A DNA stretch of 64,000 bases from Atkinsonella hypoxylon (taxonomy: Eukaryota > Ascomycota > Sordariomycetes > Hypocreales > Clavicipitaceae). Every line of letters begins with the position of its first letter. The first letter of the stretch is position 1. Position numbers and translations under genes: made by a program. The notes under the pieces are model-generated. The model did not search any database. It was not told where the DNA came from and saw only the letters and a list, made by a program, of their open reading frames with translations. Positions 11,232-23,555 of the stretch are shown here, in pieces. The stretch covers positions 120,150 to 184,149 of the forward strand of contig JFHB01000042.1 of NCBI GenBank assembly GCA_000729835.1, given 5' to 3'.

Positions 11232-14200
11232 ATGACCACCGCCCAATCTCACTCAGTCTCGCCGAGTCAGTTGCAAAATGTGGTCTGCGACACCTTGGAT
11301 TTCACCGACATTGCCAAGGACCTATCCCACCCTCCCCTAGCACGCGGCTCCTTGCCGTCGACTGCGAAGTCGGTGTCCAGCACCGCCAGCGTCGCCAGTT
11401 CTATCAGTGCAACCAGTGCAGCCAGTGCAGCCAGTGCAACCATCGCCAACGAACCCAGCGCCGACAAACCCAACGACCCCGATGTCAACGCCATCCTCAT
11501 CCCACTCGATACATGCTGCACGCCTGGCCTGAGCCGCAGCACCACCAGTGCCAGCTTGAAGTGTGGCACAGCAGATTCCTCTCCCAACAACAGCTCCGCC
11601 TACACATACACGCCCGGCCCAGCGCAGCCTAATCACCCCAATCACCACTATCCATCTACCCCTTCCGCTATCCGCAAAACCTCTCCTGGACTTGCTGCCA
11701 GACTCAAGGCTCTCGGCTTTGGCTTTGGCACGTCCAAGCGGTCAGCCTCTCCTGCTACTCCTCACATCGACCATATCGGCCGCCTTGACGAACAACACCT
11801 CCGCGAGCTCGACGAAAAACATCAGGCCAATTCCATCAGCTCTATCATCTCACGACGCGGACGGCCTTGGAAAGGCGCTGGCGCTGGCGCCTCCACGTCG
11901 AGCCTGGTCCATTCAACGACTGCCCAAAGCGTAGTTGCCGTCGAGTCGCCTCAGCTTCCCCAGATCCCTACCCCGGAGCCGCTGGCCATGGATAGACAGA
12001 AATACAGACTACCCGACCATACAAATGGCAATGGTATCAAGGTAACTCTCGACACCCGACGCGAGCATATCGAGCGCACCTCCTGTCCAGCTTCTCCCCC
12101 TGCCGCAATCCCTCCTTCGCCTCCTCCCAAAGACACGCCGCCGCTGGATACTCCCTCTGCTCCCCCTTCTGTGACGTCCTCGAACGACTATGTCCCCGGT
12201 TTGAGTTCATATTTCACTTCAGGTCACAACCGGCCTGGCTCAATATATACGCTGTCTCGGGCTTCGTTCGCAAATCAACTTGCTCAGCTGACTTCGCTTC
12301 AACTGCCCGATGCCGACTCACTGTCCAGTAAAGTGTCCGCAATCCGTACCGCCCATGTCGCCACGAAAGCCCTTATCAATGCATCTGAACAGATCAGAAG
12401 CTGGATCGCCAAAGCGCAAGAGGTCGTCGGAGGACTCGATAGTGAGGATGACGTTGAGTGGGCGGCAGCTGGAGGACGAGAAGGTCTAGACGAGGTTCAG
12501 AACGCCATTGCTCGATTTGAGAATCTCATCAATGCCTATATAGGTGCTATCGAAGAACTGCAGCAACGCACGGACATTGCACATGTACCTTCGGAGAGCT
12601 TGAAGCAAGCAGTCTCTCAGATGGAATCCATCACGAATGAGTGGTCTTGCATTCGAGCTACTCTTACGAGCGTTCGCATGCAGGTAGAAATTGCTATGGA
12701 GTGGGAGGAGCTGTGGAACAACGTCTTGGGAGATATCCAGGGCGAGATGGACGAACTCAGCAGATTGGTGTTTGAGATGGAGGAACGTCGCCACAAAACT
12801 GCCGTGGCATCTTCTGGAGCTGATGTCGACATTGGAGACCTCGAGACAATTGTAGAAGATACACCATCTCTTAGCGCACCCTTACAAGCCTCCAATCGCT
12901 TTAGCTTGGCGGGCATGCCCACGAGCCCAAGCACACTAGGTACCCCAGGTCTGTCACAGGATGACTCTAGTCTGCTGGCCTTGTTTGCGCGAATGCAGCC
13001 CTTGCGAGCCAGCCTGGACTTCCTGCCTATGAGATTGTCCGTGTTCAAGGCAAGAGCCGAAAAGGCCTTCCCCACCGCGTGCGAGGAGCTCGAAATGCGC
13101 CGCAGTGGCCTTGACGCAAGTTATAAAAAGCTGGAGAAGGATGCCGAGTCGTTGCGCAAGGAACTGGGAGAGGACCGTTGGGTCGTCGTATTCCGCGGAG
13201 CTGGGCGTCAGGCGCAGAAAATGCACGAGTCCGTCCAGCGATCTCTACTCAAGCTAAACGAGGCCATCGACACCGAAGTGCATATGCAAACACCGCCGAC
13301 ATTGATGAAGAAGATTGAGAGCTACGAAGCCAAAAAGACTCACTATGGTCCTGCCATTGAAAGGGTTCTTTCCATAATAGAGAGGGGTGTCCGGGACCGA
13401 CTCACCGTCAATGGTGAGATCCTTCGCCTCCATCATGATATGCAAACACGATGGGAGTCGTTGAAGGTCCAGATGCACGAAATGGACACTGTTATCGATG
13501 ACATTCAGGCCGACAGGAAGAGTCAACAACTGCGCGATTCCGTGTCAAGCATGCTTTCAATTGACAGGTCGACCATTGGAAGCGGGCGAGATACACCAGG
13601 GAGCTCGCCTCCATCGTCGGTCATTATGACCTCGCTCGGTTTTAACCCACACACGCCATTACCCAGAGGCAAAGGGCGGTCACCAAACGGCAATATTACT
13701 AAGACGCCTCAGCCTGTAGGCCGAAGACATTCGTCTTTGCCAACTTCAACGATCCAGTCGTCCCGTAAAGCGGGTCCTAGACTGTCCACGATCGCAAGCT
13801 CGAGTACTGCAACATCCGCCACCAGCGTAAAGACTGCAGTTCGCCCAGGCTCTACCTTTACCAATCGCCCGCTTTGGAATAGCTCGGTCAATACATCAGA
13901 TCTTGACACTGGTCACAGATACAAGCCTCTTAGTCTGACAACACCGAGCCCATACTCCAAGGTCACACCAAAAACCCAACGATCCGTATCCGCTTTCACA
14001 TCTTTATCGGCATCAAAAGTTGGCGCTGTTCGCAAGTCGTTCTCCCGCACTGCTTCAGAAGAGCCCAAGGCCGAGGATAGTCCATCCCGAGGCGACCACT
14101 CGCGGCTCCCCTTCCGTAGCAGGCTCACGTCTCCGGGACCATATTCTCAACACACAGTGTCCAAGTCGCGTCTAACTACACAGGCCTCCATGTCTGCCTT

Positions 14201-14444
14201 GACACCAAAGCGGCGAGTCAGCATGCAGTCTACTGGTTCAAGTGTGGATGCAGAACAAAGCCAAATATCCCGACCTGCCAGTTCCCTCACCTCGACTCAT
14301 CGACGGACGAGCCTCTTGCCGCACTTGAAAGGAAAGTCTGAGTGCGACACTAGATGTGCCAGTCCCCAGCTGTCGAACAATCGTCCCGGGATTCGCAAAT
14401 CGCCACTAGAGCCTAAGGACTCGAAGCCCAGATGGCGGTACTGA
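11232..14444 (+). CDS. kar9: Kar9-type spindle-positioning / karyogamy protein
   Basis: A single-exon gene for 1070 residues. Residues 1-330 are Ser/Pro/Thr-rich. From about 337 to 770 there is a long helical region with coiled-coil character (for example IRTAHVATKALINASEQIRS, ARFENLINAYIGAIEELQQR, EDRWVVVFRGAGRQAQKMHE) that matches the Kar9 domain of filamentous fungi. The C-terminal 300 residues are basic and Ser/Pro/Arg-rich, as in microtubule plus-end partners that bind EB1/Bim1; SRLP-type motifs are present but no perfect SxIP was seen. In yeast, Kar9 links cytoplasmic microtubule tips to myosin V so that the spindle is oriented and nuclei migrate; yeast Kar9 is about 644 residues, so this copy is much longer. 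The many S/T-P sites suggest CDK control (inference). It is convergent with the RecQ gene. Confidence 0.8.
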   Translation: MTTAQSHSVSPSQLQNVVCDTLDFTDIAKDLSHPPLARGSLPSTAKSVSSTASVASSISATSAASAASATIANEPSADKPNDPDVNAILIPLDTCCTPGLSRSTTSASLKCGTADSSPNNSSAYTYTPGPAQPNHPNHHYPSTPSAIRKTSPGLAARLKALGFGFGTSKRSASPATPHIDHIGRLDEQHLRELDEKHQANSISSIISRRGRPWKGAGAGASTSSLVHSTTAQSVVAVESPQLPQIPTPEPLAMDRQKYRLPDHTNGNGIKVTLDTRREHIERTSCPASPPAAIPPSPPPKDTPPLDTPSAPPSVTSSNDYVPGLSSYFTSGHNRPGSIYTLSRASFANQLAQLTSLQLPDADSLSSKVSAIRTAHVATKALINASEQIRSWIAKAQEVVGGLDSEDDVEWAAAGGREGLDEVQNAIARFENLINAYIGAIEELQQRTDIAHVPSESLKQAVSQMESITNEWSCIRATLTSVRMQVEIAMEWEELWNNVLGDIQGEMDELSRLVFEMEERRHKTAVASSGADVDIGDLETIVEDTPSLSAPLQASNRFSLAGMPTSPSTLGTPGLSQDDSSLLALFARMQPLRASLDFLPMRLSVFKARAEKAFPTACEELEMRRSGLDASYKKLEKDAESLRKELGEDRWVVVFRGAGRQAQKMHESVQRSLLKLNEAIDTEVHMQTPPTLMKKIESYEAKKTHYGPAIERVLSIIERGVRDRLTVNGEILRLHHDMQTRWESLKVQMHEMDTVIDDIQADRKSQQLRDSVSSMLSIDRSTIGSGRDTPGSSPPSSVIMTSLGFNPHTPLPRGKGRSPNGNITKTPQPVGRRHSSLPTSTIQSSRKAGPRLSTIASSSTATSATSVKTAVRPGSTFTNRPLWNSSVNTSDLDTGHRYKPLSLTTPSPYSKVTPKTQRSVSAFTSLSASKVGAVRKSFSRTASEEPKAEDSPSRGDHSRLPFRSRLTSPGPYSQHTVSKSRLTTQASMSALTPKRRVSMQSTGSSVDAEQSQISRPASSLTSTHRRTSLLPHLKGKSECDTRCASPQLSNNRPGIRKSPLEPKDSKPRWRY

Positions 14445-15491
14445 AGGACAGAAATGCGAGACAACGCCAAAACCTCGCCTCATGCTACAGACACTTGCTA
14501 TGACGGGGATACTAAGACCAGCGGTAACGAACAGTACTGATATTCTTTTCGGGTTCAATGAAAACCTTCATAGCGCGGCGCACTGGATAAAAACCACTTT
14601 TCTACACATGATGTTCCGGAGTTTTGATCCAAAAACCCTGATAAACACATTTTATCTTCGACCCATACATCTTGACGTACAACGGTCCTTTGCATCTCTC
14701 TTTTCATTTCCGGATTGCCCAACGGCACCAGATTTTCCTTGCTCTTCTATTTTTTTCTATTTTTTTTTTATTCTCTAGATATCCCTCTTCGAGGCATTTG
14801 TTAAACTTGGCGCGTATAACATTGCTGTAGAATCATTGAACAAACCGGAGCTAGACCGGTCCCCCCTTTTGTCTTCTATGTCAGCGCGTTGACGCGTGGA
14901 GCGTGTTTATCTTGGTAGTCCCATTGGGTCGGTTCGCTGCCAGAGGCATTTGTCTCGGCCACAGCTCGTGTAATTACGAGGACCTCGAGATGCTGGCTTG
15001 TTCTACAGACGAATACATGATGTCACATTACTTTTTGAAGCTTTGACGGACTCACGAGCGGGGGGGGGGGGGAATACATGGCATGATGTATTGCTTTGGG
15101 CTCATGGATAATTCATTTTCTTCCTAGATACCTTCTGTGAAGCGGGATACTTTGTAGCGAGATGCAGGATAATCTAAAACATGTGAGTCTGGTGTCCTCT
15201 GGTGTCCTGTGCTTGCGTTTGTGAACTGAGGGTGTGCATGATGCGAGGCCCATGAAACGTGGTTCTTGCATATCACGAGTTTTTAAATCAAGGGGTGCAT
15301 GAAGTAGGTTTATTATATGCATCCTGTACCGTTCATGAGCCCAAAACGCCTTTTCGCATGCACTATCATGTATGTAACTACAGAGATAGGCTTTACGTCG
15401 CTACGCAACAAGATGCATTGCAAACCGAGCTTACTCGTTCAAACCACATACATCATTCATCCTGGTTCATAATAGCCAGATGCACGACTCG
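14445..15491. other. Gap between convergent KAR9 and RecQ genes, no gene
   Basis: This 1 kb probably contains the two 3' untranslated regions. T-rich tracts (14.74-14.78 kb) and a G13 homopolymer are the only structured elements. No coding frame has family character. Confidence 0.65.
15060..15072. repeat. Poly(G) run of 13 nt
   Basis: Thirteen consecutive G between two convergent genes. Runs like this are prone to length errors in sequencing and can form G-quadruplex or slipped structures. It is a useful comparison with the G10 run that breaks MEX67. Confidence 0.9.
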
Positions 15492-18400
15492 TCACAACGG
15501 CATCAAGCCGATTCCGCCTCCACTCCTCTTGACTCCCTTCCCATCTCTTTTCAGACCCCCTGTAGCAGACCTTGACGTGCTCGACGCAGCTGCAGAGCCG
15601 CTTGCCTTTCGAGCACCGAAAGTTCCGCTGCCTTTCCGTCTGGTACCGCTGCCCGAGGCTTTCCGGCCCCATTTCTTGCCTCCTGAGAATTTCCTCCCGC
15701 CACTTCGAGGGTAGGATGAAGATTTGGACTTTGACTGGCTCCCTTGTTGTTGACTGCTAAGGCCTTGGAGTCTGTTGTGGAAGGCTTGGACTGCGGGGGA
15801 AGGCTTGGGCTGGAAGTAGTGGGAGACGGTGGCTGCTTCAGGTTGGACCACGTCTTCGTCACATTCACTATCGGAGCTGATTAGATCAACGATGTCTTGA
15901 TCCTCGTCTTGGTGGACATCTGCGTCCAAGTCTTCATCGTCGGCCCCGTGTATCTCTTGGTACATATCGTGGTGGCGTTTTAGGGCAGGGAGCAACTTCG
16001 GTCCGTGCTCCATTACTTTGTCTACATCAATGCCAGGGATGCGGCTCATTGAGTCCAGAGATACTGTCCAATTGATGGCCATTTCCCGAAAGTCTCGCTC
16101 GGTGAACAGTGGGCGTCGAAGTTCCTTCTTGTTGCGGATGTGTTCTTCTACTTTGCGGGCTTCTCGCACAAAGGTATTTACTAGGTCTTGGTGTATCTCG
16201 GGCAGGTCTTCCATGCGCTTGACGTTGAAGAGGAGCGGACCAGGGGCTTTGTTCTTCCTTCTCGTTGGGGCCTTGGGTGGACGGTGCTCCGGCAGTGGCT
16301 CAAAACCATCTTCTCCTTCTTCTTCTTCTCCCTCGTTCTTATCTTGCATCTCATCATCCGAAATGACAAATCCATCATTAACATAACCGTTGGACGTCCC
16401 GGGGTAAATATCCTCGTCATCCTCACTTTCCACTGCTCGTGTTTTCCGCTTGCGCTTTTCGACAGGGGAGGAGACATACGTTGATTGCATGGCAGAAGTG
16501 TCCGGTTCCTTTCTTTTCTTTCTCGCCGGCTTAGTGGTCTTCGGCTTGGAAGCTCGTGAGCATTTGTCCTCATCTACCTGGATCGTAAGCATCAGCTTGC
16601 GCTGCCCATTGATGAATAATCGAGCAGTCGGCCCAATTCGAAGGTATTGGATAGCCACTCCGTAGTTGCCAACCACATTATCCTCGCGGAAAGCCTTCTC
16701 AGCCGATAGTTTGTCAATGACCCGAACTACCTCGTACTTCTTGAGACCCTTTGCCATACCATATTGGCTATCCGAAAGCCTCTCCATATTATCCGGGTAT
16801 TTCTTGCCCAGTAAAATGTCTGCACATTGACTAGCTGTGAGTCGTTTCTGGGTTTTTACGACCTCAATAGCAGCGACTGCATATGTAGAAAAGTCCTGTT
16901 GCTCAAAAACCAAGCCAGCTTGACAATTGTCACATCTTTTCTGGCACTGACTTGGTATAAAGTCTTCCCCGAAGTATCGGAGTACCTCCGTGCGTCGGCA
17001 GTCCGATTTGTTGTCGCAGAAAGCTGTAACGCGGTTCAGCATGACCATTTGCCGCTCTTTCTGTTCGTCATTCCTGTCACCTTCTGCAATCAGTTTCTTA
17101 AGGACTCTTATGTCCGATTTTCCGTAAAACAGAATGCAGTCGGAAGGCTTGCCGTCTCGACCAGCACGACCCGTTTCTTGATAATAGCCCTCGAGACTCT
17201 TCGGTAGGCCATGATGCATAACAAATCTGACATCTGACTTGTCGATACCCATGCCAAACGCGATAGTTGCGACAACGACTTTGATCTCGCCCTTCTGCCA
17301 TGCTGTTTGCACTTCAACCTTCTCTTGGGGGTCAATTCCAGCATGGTAGTGGCGTGCAGTAATTCCATGTCCGCTAAGCTGTTGTGCTACGCCTTCTGCC
17401 TGCTTTCGAGAAATGGTGTACACGATGCCCGTAACGCTGCGATACTTTGCTTTGATCAGGGACGCAATTGTCTCGGTCGCGTTTGAATTAGACGTCTTCG
17501 GTTGGACTTCATAGTAAAGGTTCGGACGATTGAAACTTTGCGAGAACACTTGACAGTTCACCATCCCCAGATTATGCTTGATGTCCACGATGACGTTTTG
17601 CGTCGCGGTAGCGGTAAGCGCCATAACGGGAACTCCTGGAAATTTCTGGCGAACTTGTCCGAGAGTCTTATAATCAGGTCGAAAGTCGTGGCCCCATTGG
17701 CTGACGCAGTGAGCTTCGTCAATGACTAGCCTGGCAAACTTGCCTCTCTGATACAGAGTTTGCATTGCGTTACTGAAGGCGGCATTTTTGCTCACCATCT
17801 CAGGGGTAACATACAAAAGTTCGATGAAGTGTTCAGGGCTGCGTTCCTCAAAGGCGCTCATGACCTGTCTTTTGTACCCAGCCGAACATTCACCGTTAAA
17901 TGCCACTGCCTGAATACCCAAAGCTTTCATGTGGTCGACTTGGTCTTGCATCAAACTCAGCAATGGTGATACTACTATCGTAACGCCTCGAGTCTTTCCC
18001 GTTTTGACAATTGCGGGTAGTTGGTAGCAGAGAGACTTGCCGCCTCCAGTAGGCATTAACACAAAGGCATCCTGGCCAGCCAGAGTTGCATTAATTGCTT
18101 CCAACTGGTTATGGCGAAATCCTTTCATCCTGAAACGATCTTTGAGCATCTTCTGAACCTCTGGTGACCACGGATGCCTCATCAACTCTGATGGAATACG
18201 AAGCTCCGGCAACGCAGATGCAGTCTGGCGCTTTGCTGACACCTTTGACTTAGGTGGTGGCATGGCATTGCCCGACATTTCTGAGAAAACTGTCCGCGGT
18301 GCCGCAGGCCTGCTCTCAAAAGACTGGCGACTTTCGTAATCTTGAGCAAAGGCAAGCATGTCGTCGTCATCGCTAAATTCACTGAAGGTATCTCCTGGTT

Positions 18401-20601
18401 GATGAGCACGGCGTGATGCATTGTTATGGTATGTTTTTGACGCGGCGTTTCTGGCGCGCGCAGAAACCGTCGGCCGTAATTCAGCTTCATCAAAGTCTGA
18501 AAAGGAGTCTTCGTTCTCCTCCGCCGCCAAGTCATTGGCCATCAACTGTGCTCTAAAGGCATTTGATATTGATGCTGATTGCCTAGGGAACATATCACTG
18601 GACATGGATCCTCCTTCCTCTACCATCAAACTCTGGCTTGGAAGTGAAGGGTGGCGCGGCAGGTGCTGGGAAGAACTCGGCAATTGAGTTTGGTGGACAA
18701 CTTGAGTTGACACTCCTGGAAGCACGGTTTGATCCCGCGACCAGCTAGACATGTCAACCTTCAAAGATCTCAAGGGCTGAGTACCAAGGACAACACTAGT
18801 TTGCGGCTTTGCGACCGGAGGTTCGGGCATTGCAAGCATAGGAACATGAGATTCATCGAATCCAGCTCGAAGGACTAGCCTGCCGAGTTCTGCCTCTCGG
18901 TCTTGTATCACATCGGTCAGCTCATCAAGACGCGCCTCCTCGTCGTCTGTATCAATGCTGTTGGCATATGACTGAGCCACTTGTTGTGCAAGATTTTCCC
19001 TCTGCTCGCAGAGTTCTCTGTATGCACCCAGCGAGTCAACCAAGCCCTGAACAGCTTCCTGCTGTTTCTGAAGCCGCTCTTTCTCAGTTTTGATTTCACC
19101 GCGCTTCATCTTCGGCCACCTTTCGTTGATGGCTTTCATGAAATCAGCACCGTTGCGTTGAATCTCCAACACAATGGTTTCACGTCGTGCGGCTAATATC
19201 TGCTGATTCTTGTGGATATATTCCAAGACTTGTGGTATATGTTCAGGGGGTATTGTTTTGTCGGACGCAGAGTCGAAGGTGCTGACCGTGGGGGTGTTTC
19301 GACCCATGCTTGATTCAATGTCGCTGGGTGTATTCCTGGTTCCGGATACAGCACTTCCATTGCTTGGATTAAGTTTGGGGATTTGCAAGATAGCCGAAGT
19401 GTTGTGTGATGGTGGCGTCAGGTATTCGTCATCTGAGTCTGGGATGTAATCGTCCTTTTGATCCTGTTCTGTTACTGGAAGAACTGGTTCCTGGTCCACT
19501 ACTGGCAGAATCCCTTCATAAGGGTTAATTTTTCGCTTTTTATTGCTGTCTTCAAATGTACCGGGATGTTCAACATCGTTTCGTGGGGTTTTTGGCAAGC
19601 CCAAGCGGCCTCGGCGATCAGCAACATGTCTTGATGGCGACGACATATCAACCATTGCATCCTGCAAATGATCACTCGGAATGTCTGCTGGTATATCCTC
19701 TGACGTTTCCTTGACATTCCGCTTGCGCCGGGATTTTGTAGTACTTGACAGGCCTACACGGCGTGTACCTAACCGATTGCCAGGAGTTGAGGCAGGGGGT
19801 TCCGTACCCAAAACATCGTACACGTCTGGGAAGGATTCCTGTTGAACAGTGCAATTTCTGTTCAGTTCCCTACTTTTCCGTTTTTTGCTGCTTCTCACTG
19901 TTACCGGTGACCAAAGCGCACTAGCCGTATCCCACACTTGAACATCGTCTTTTGAATTTGTTGAGATAGTCGTCCCTGTTGTGTCATTGGTGAGGTCCAT
20001 GCATTCCAAGTCGTCGACATCGAAGTCTGGAAATTCAAGGCTGGGAATCGGCGAGGGAATGACGCGAGCGACATTGGTCTTCGGCGGCGAACGATTCTTC
20101 TTGACTTTTGATGTGATCGATCCTGGTCACATATTAACACAAGCCCTTCAGGATATCACTTGCCTTTGCTGACAGACCTGTGTGCTGAGTGATTGGAACA
20201 TGGCGCGACTTTCGTCCAGTCTCATCGGTACCAAGCGGAGTTGATAGCGAATTTTGAGGTAGAGAAATTAAAGACGGCCTCTTTGATTTTGCATTCGATG
20301 TCAACCGGACCATGTTGCCATCAACTGCGTCAGTCACTTGTGGCGTATCGACAAAGTCCTCCCCCCACCCGTTCAGCGTAATGACATTCTCTGACGGAAC
20401 ACCTCTTCGGTCCACAACAGTCTGTGAGCTGCTCGCTGCAGCCAGTCTGGGCTGACAGGCTCCAGTTGCAGAGTTAAAAGACTGGGAGGGTTTCGTGAAA
20501 GAGCTATCGCTTATGCGGGGAAACGAGTGCTTTGGTGGTGTGGATAACGTGATATTGCTGAGAAGCCAGGACAATTGGTCGGCAAGGTTGTTTCGCGTCA
20601 T
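15492..20601 (-). CDS. RecQ-family DNA helicase (BLM/Sgs1/QDE-3 type)
   Basis: The first exon starts at the ATG at 20601 (MTRNNLADQLSWLLSN, the typical N-terminus of fungal Sgs1 homologues). It runs to about 20155, and a small intron lies within about 20120-20175 (boundary uncertain, donors are weak). The second exon continues through the open frame to 15492, giving about 1690 residues. Visible in order along the second exon: an acidic, Ser-rich N-terminal region; a coiled coil; helicase motif I LMPTGGGKSLCYQLP; motif II VIDEAHCVSQWGHDFRPDY; motif VI QETGRAGRDGKPSDC; the RQC zinc site with its cysteine ladder (CQKRCDNCQ); a winged helix; an HRDC domain (about EIHQDLVNTFVREARKVEEH onward); and a basic tail. 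Such enzymes unwind 3'-5', dissolve double Holliday junctions with Top3-Rmi1, and in Neurospora QDE-3 also feeds quelling. No inactivating change is seen. Confidence 0.93.
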
Positions 20602-21690
20602 GAAGCCGGCCAAGGAATGCCGTAACAGTTCAATCAACAATTATGAGCAGCATTTGTCTTGTTCCTTGTTGTATCATTTGCAGTTTGCAATGAAGTTGAG
20701 GCGTTGATTCAAGCTCAATTACTCAATACGTCGTTCTTAGTGTTGATACCGATGAGGACCGCGTACCGCGTTTTCTTAGTAAGCATATGCGTATTCACGT
20801 GACTAGTTTTCTCCGGGGCGAACCTCGTCTTTGGCAGCAGGAAGGCAGTACCTGGTCGACGCCCACCTTCGATACTTCTGAACTAGATGGCCTGGCTGTG
20901 TATCTTTCTTGCTCCGTTCATTAGGCTGACGTACATTCATGCACTGCTGCAAAATCTGCTTGTTGCCATGGAGCGGTGTGCCTTTATCCAACACAGCACC
21001 CACGGCTGTCGGCGGCATCGGTGGCACATCGGGACTTTCAGCGCAACCGGCCGACTGTCCGCGCCGAGTGGGTCTATACCTCCGAACCTGTGCCAGTCAG
21101 TCGCGCTAGACGACTAGACGATTAACCAGGTTCACTTAGGCACTTCCAAGCAAAAAACTAGACGCTGCCGGCCGACTTCCTTGGAAGCGGCAAGGTAATT
21201 ACCCGATGCAGAGCAATTATAACTAATGCGCTTCCTCACTCGGGTTGTACATATAACGCTACTTCAAGTTCAGGAATCAAGCAAGAGTACAAAAACCCTC
21301 CATTATAATCCATTCTTACGCCACTTGCCATGAAAAGCAAATCGATGTAATTCAACCAGGTTCTGTAGGGCCCTCACAAACCGACCCTGGGTACCCCATA
21401 TTGTTTTCGGTTTCAACATCTGTATTAAGGATGTCATACCGGATCAGTGGGCGCCAATGTTTCCGCCGCTGCGGCTATCGGCCCCGACATCGTTATTATG
21501 GCGGCTTCACAACGGCTCAGATTTTCACTTAGTGTACAAAGGGATTGTATAAATTGGGGTTCTTGCCCTCATCGTTGTTAATGAGTCCTACGGCCATGCA
21601 TCGGCCAGATGAAAGCGACCTTCTAAAGAGATACTCACCCACCAACGAGGAGGTATTTAACTCTTGAAAGCGAACTTCAGGCTCCTCATC
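20602..21690. other. Divergent promoter region between RecQ and DUF1275 genes
   Basis: About 1.1 kb between divergently transcribed genes. It contains a TCACGTGA palindrome at 20.8 kb on the RecQ side and no convincing gene. A possible extra first exon for the DUF1275 gene starts at the ATG at 21581. Confidence 0.6.
20795..20802. promoter_or_regulatory. TCACGTGA (bHLH-type E-box) upstream of RecQ
   Basis: A perfect 8-bp palindrome with a CACGTG core, about 195 bp upstream of the RecQ start codon. CACGTG is the core recognised by Cbf1/Pho4-class bHLH factors; the same 8-mer also occurs just upstream of MPH1 and SF3B6 in this window. Confidence 0.45.
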
Positions 21691-22579
21691 ATGTCATTCA
21701 CAAAGGCAGAAGACGGTTTAGTGCGAGGCACGTCCAATACGATGATTGAATCCGGAGGTGGTTCTCCCAGAACACCAACTAAAATAATCCGCCGTTTCAC
21801 GGAAGACGTCAGAGTTTCTACCTTCACAGAGCTTCAACTAGTGATGCTAACTTTTTGCACAGGGATTCAAGGTATGCCAGCAAACCCGTCCATAGTAAGT
21901 AGAGTGTGTAAAGGCGCTTGCTGACATCCGCATCAACGACGCAGATGCTACAACATTCCCCGACTACCACTGTTTTGCGTCCAACCAGACCGGCAATACC
22001 GTATTTTTGTGCTTGGCTCTCATCCTTCCTCAGCTCAATGGCGAAATGTTTATCACAGCAAACATCGGGATGGCGCTGGGGCTGTTTTTGGGAGCAGGAT
22101 GGTTGACAGGACAGCTCAGTCACATCATCGGCCCTCGAAAACGCTGGTGGTTAATGACGTGCAACCTGGTCCAGTCAAGCTGTGTCCTCGCAGCCAGCGC
22201 GATTCAATATCAACACGGCATCAAATGGCAAAGCCCTGAGGCACTATCTGTGGTTGGATTGCTAGCCTTCGCAGCCGGCAGCCAGGTGGTGCAGTCGCGA
22301 AGTCTCTCTATGACTGAAATCAGTACGGCCATGGCGACTGCGGCCTGGGTGGACCTCATGGTTGATCGGAATCTTTTTGCATCAAATAATCGTCCTCGAA
22401 CACGGCGAGTTGCATTTCTGCTGTCCTTGGTCGTTGGGTCTTTAGTAGGCGCTGCAATATATAGAGAGGTGGGCTCGCCAACTGCTATTGCGGTTTCGGG
22501 CGGCGGCAAGCTACTCGTCACGATACTGTACTATCTAGCCCCAGCTGAAGAAGGACGAAAGGACCAAAGTCCCGTATAG
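21691..22579 (+). CDS. DUF1275 (YoaK-type) membrane protein
   Basis: Exon 1 runs from the ATG at 21691 to 21871. A 73-nt intron (21872-21944, GTATGC donor, GCTGAC branch, GCAG acceptor) joins IQ|D in phase 1, and exon 2 ends at 22579, giving about 271 residues. The joined sequence carries DUF1275 hallmarks: an opening helix (LVMLTFCTGIQDATTF), the QTGNTVFL motif, a Gly-rich helix (MALGLFLGAGWLTGQLSHII), LLAFAAGSQVVQSRSL followed by the ISTAMATAAWVDL segment, and RRVAFLLSLVVGSLVGA. About six membrane segments are expected. The function of the family is unknown; bacterial and fungal members are thought to be transporter-like. An alternative start at 21581 would add an exon (SPTAMHRPDESDLLKRY) spliced through an unusual AAG acceptor at 21705. 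Confidence 0.85.
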
Positions 22580-23555
22580 ATGTCTTATGAACTCAGGGAG
22601 CAGATGTTGGGACGATCATGCCAAAGAGCGCCGAGTTGATGATTACAATAGCGAGCAATTTAAGCGTGATCTGCATGATAGACAAAATAAACAGGACTGG
22701 CAGCACGATTTTTGAGCAATTACACCGGAAACAACGTGTAAATGGTGTGAGAAGCGTTGGACAATAGGTTGAGAATTTGATGACAGCAACGACGCCTTGT
22801 ATTAGGGATAGCTGCTTCTGTTCTTCCTGTAATATCTTAGGCAGGTACCTAGGCACTTGGGTATCTGGATGACCCCTGGTGAAAAACTACCATCGCGCGC
22901 CAACCCGGGTCCTGGTGGCAGCTTTTAAGAGTAAAAGCTCTGGTATGACAGTACAATCATAGTGTTAGAACTCTACGTAATAAGAGTTACGAGCTATCAT
23001 ACAAGCCATGACAGGCTGGGTGCGAAGGGAAAGACCGGCTATTGGCGGAGGAGGGGAAGGAGTTTCAAAGGCGTCTTAGCTCATGCCGGTGCAAACGTAA
23101 AACTGACGATGCAGGATTTTATCTGGGGCGGCTACTTTATACCGTCAAACCTGCGTTTTGTAGCCTATAGAGGGCTCTTTACAGCAACCTAAGCCTTGAG
23201 CAGTTAATATTACAAGCTAAAGGTTACTCTTATTGTAATTATCATTGTTAATAATATAAGGTCTCTAGTGCACGAGCTATTGCGCGCTGCTAGGTGTAAA
23301 GTGTGCCACGCGGCACACTTTGCACTGTGGTTTTCGAGAGTTCATACGGACTAGCCTGCATCTAGAAATTAGCAGGATTTATCCTCTTCAGGCTATTTTT
23401 ACCTATTGCAGGCATTTACGCGGGCTACTAGGGGCCCTAGTCACAAAGATATAATATAAACGGGGGGGAAAGAGGCAGTCTCTATATAACTTTCAATTTT
23501 AATTAGCTAACAAAATTGACTAGCGTGTCTTTTGTGGGTTCTTTGCCACGGCATA
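22580..23555. other. AT-rich, RIP-like non-coding stretch
   Basis: From about 22.9 to 23.5 kb the sequence becomes rich in TA and TAA/TTA steps, with no open frames of note. This resembles a repeat remnant mutated by RIP. It directly abuts the decayed ankyrin-repeat gene. Family identity cannot be told by eye. A 34-bp palindrome sits inside it. Confidence 0.5.
23294..23327. repeat. Near-perfect palindrome in AT-rich relic
   Basis: Arms GTGTAAAGTGTGCC and GGCACACTTTGCAC are complementary except for one position (an A/G difference equal to a C-to-T transition), around a 6-nt centre ACGCGC-like core (ACGC between the innermost GCC/GGC). It may be the terminal or internal hairpin of a transposon relic. 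Confidence 0.6.

Noticed and set aside
20010..20140. Starting RecQ at the internal ATG at 20009
   Set aside because: The frame upstream (NRSPPKTNVARVIPSPIPSL) is protein-like and joins through an intron to a classical fungal Sgs1 N-terminus at 20601.
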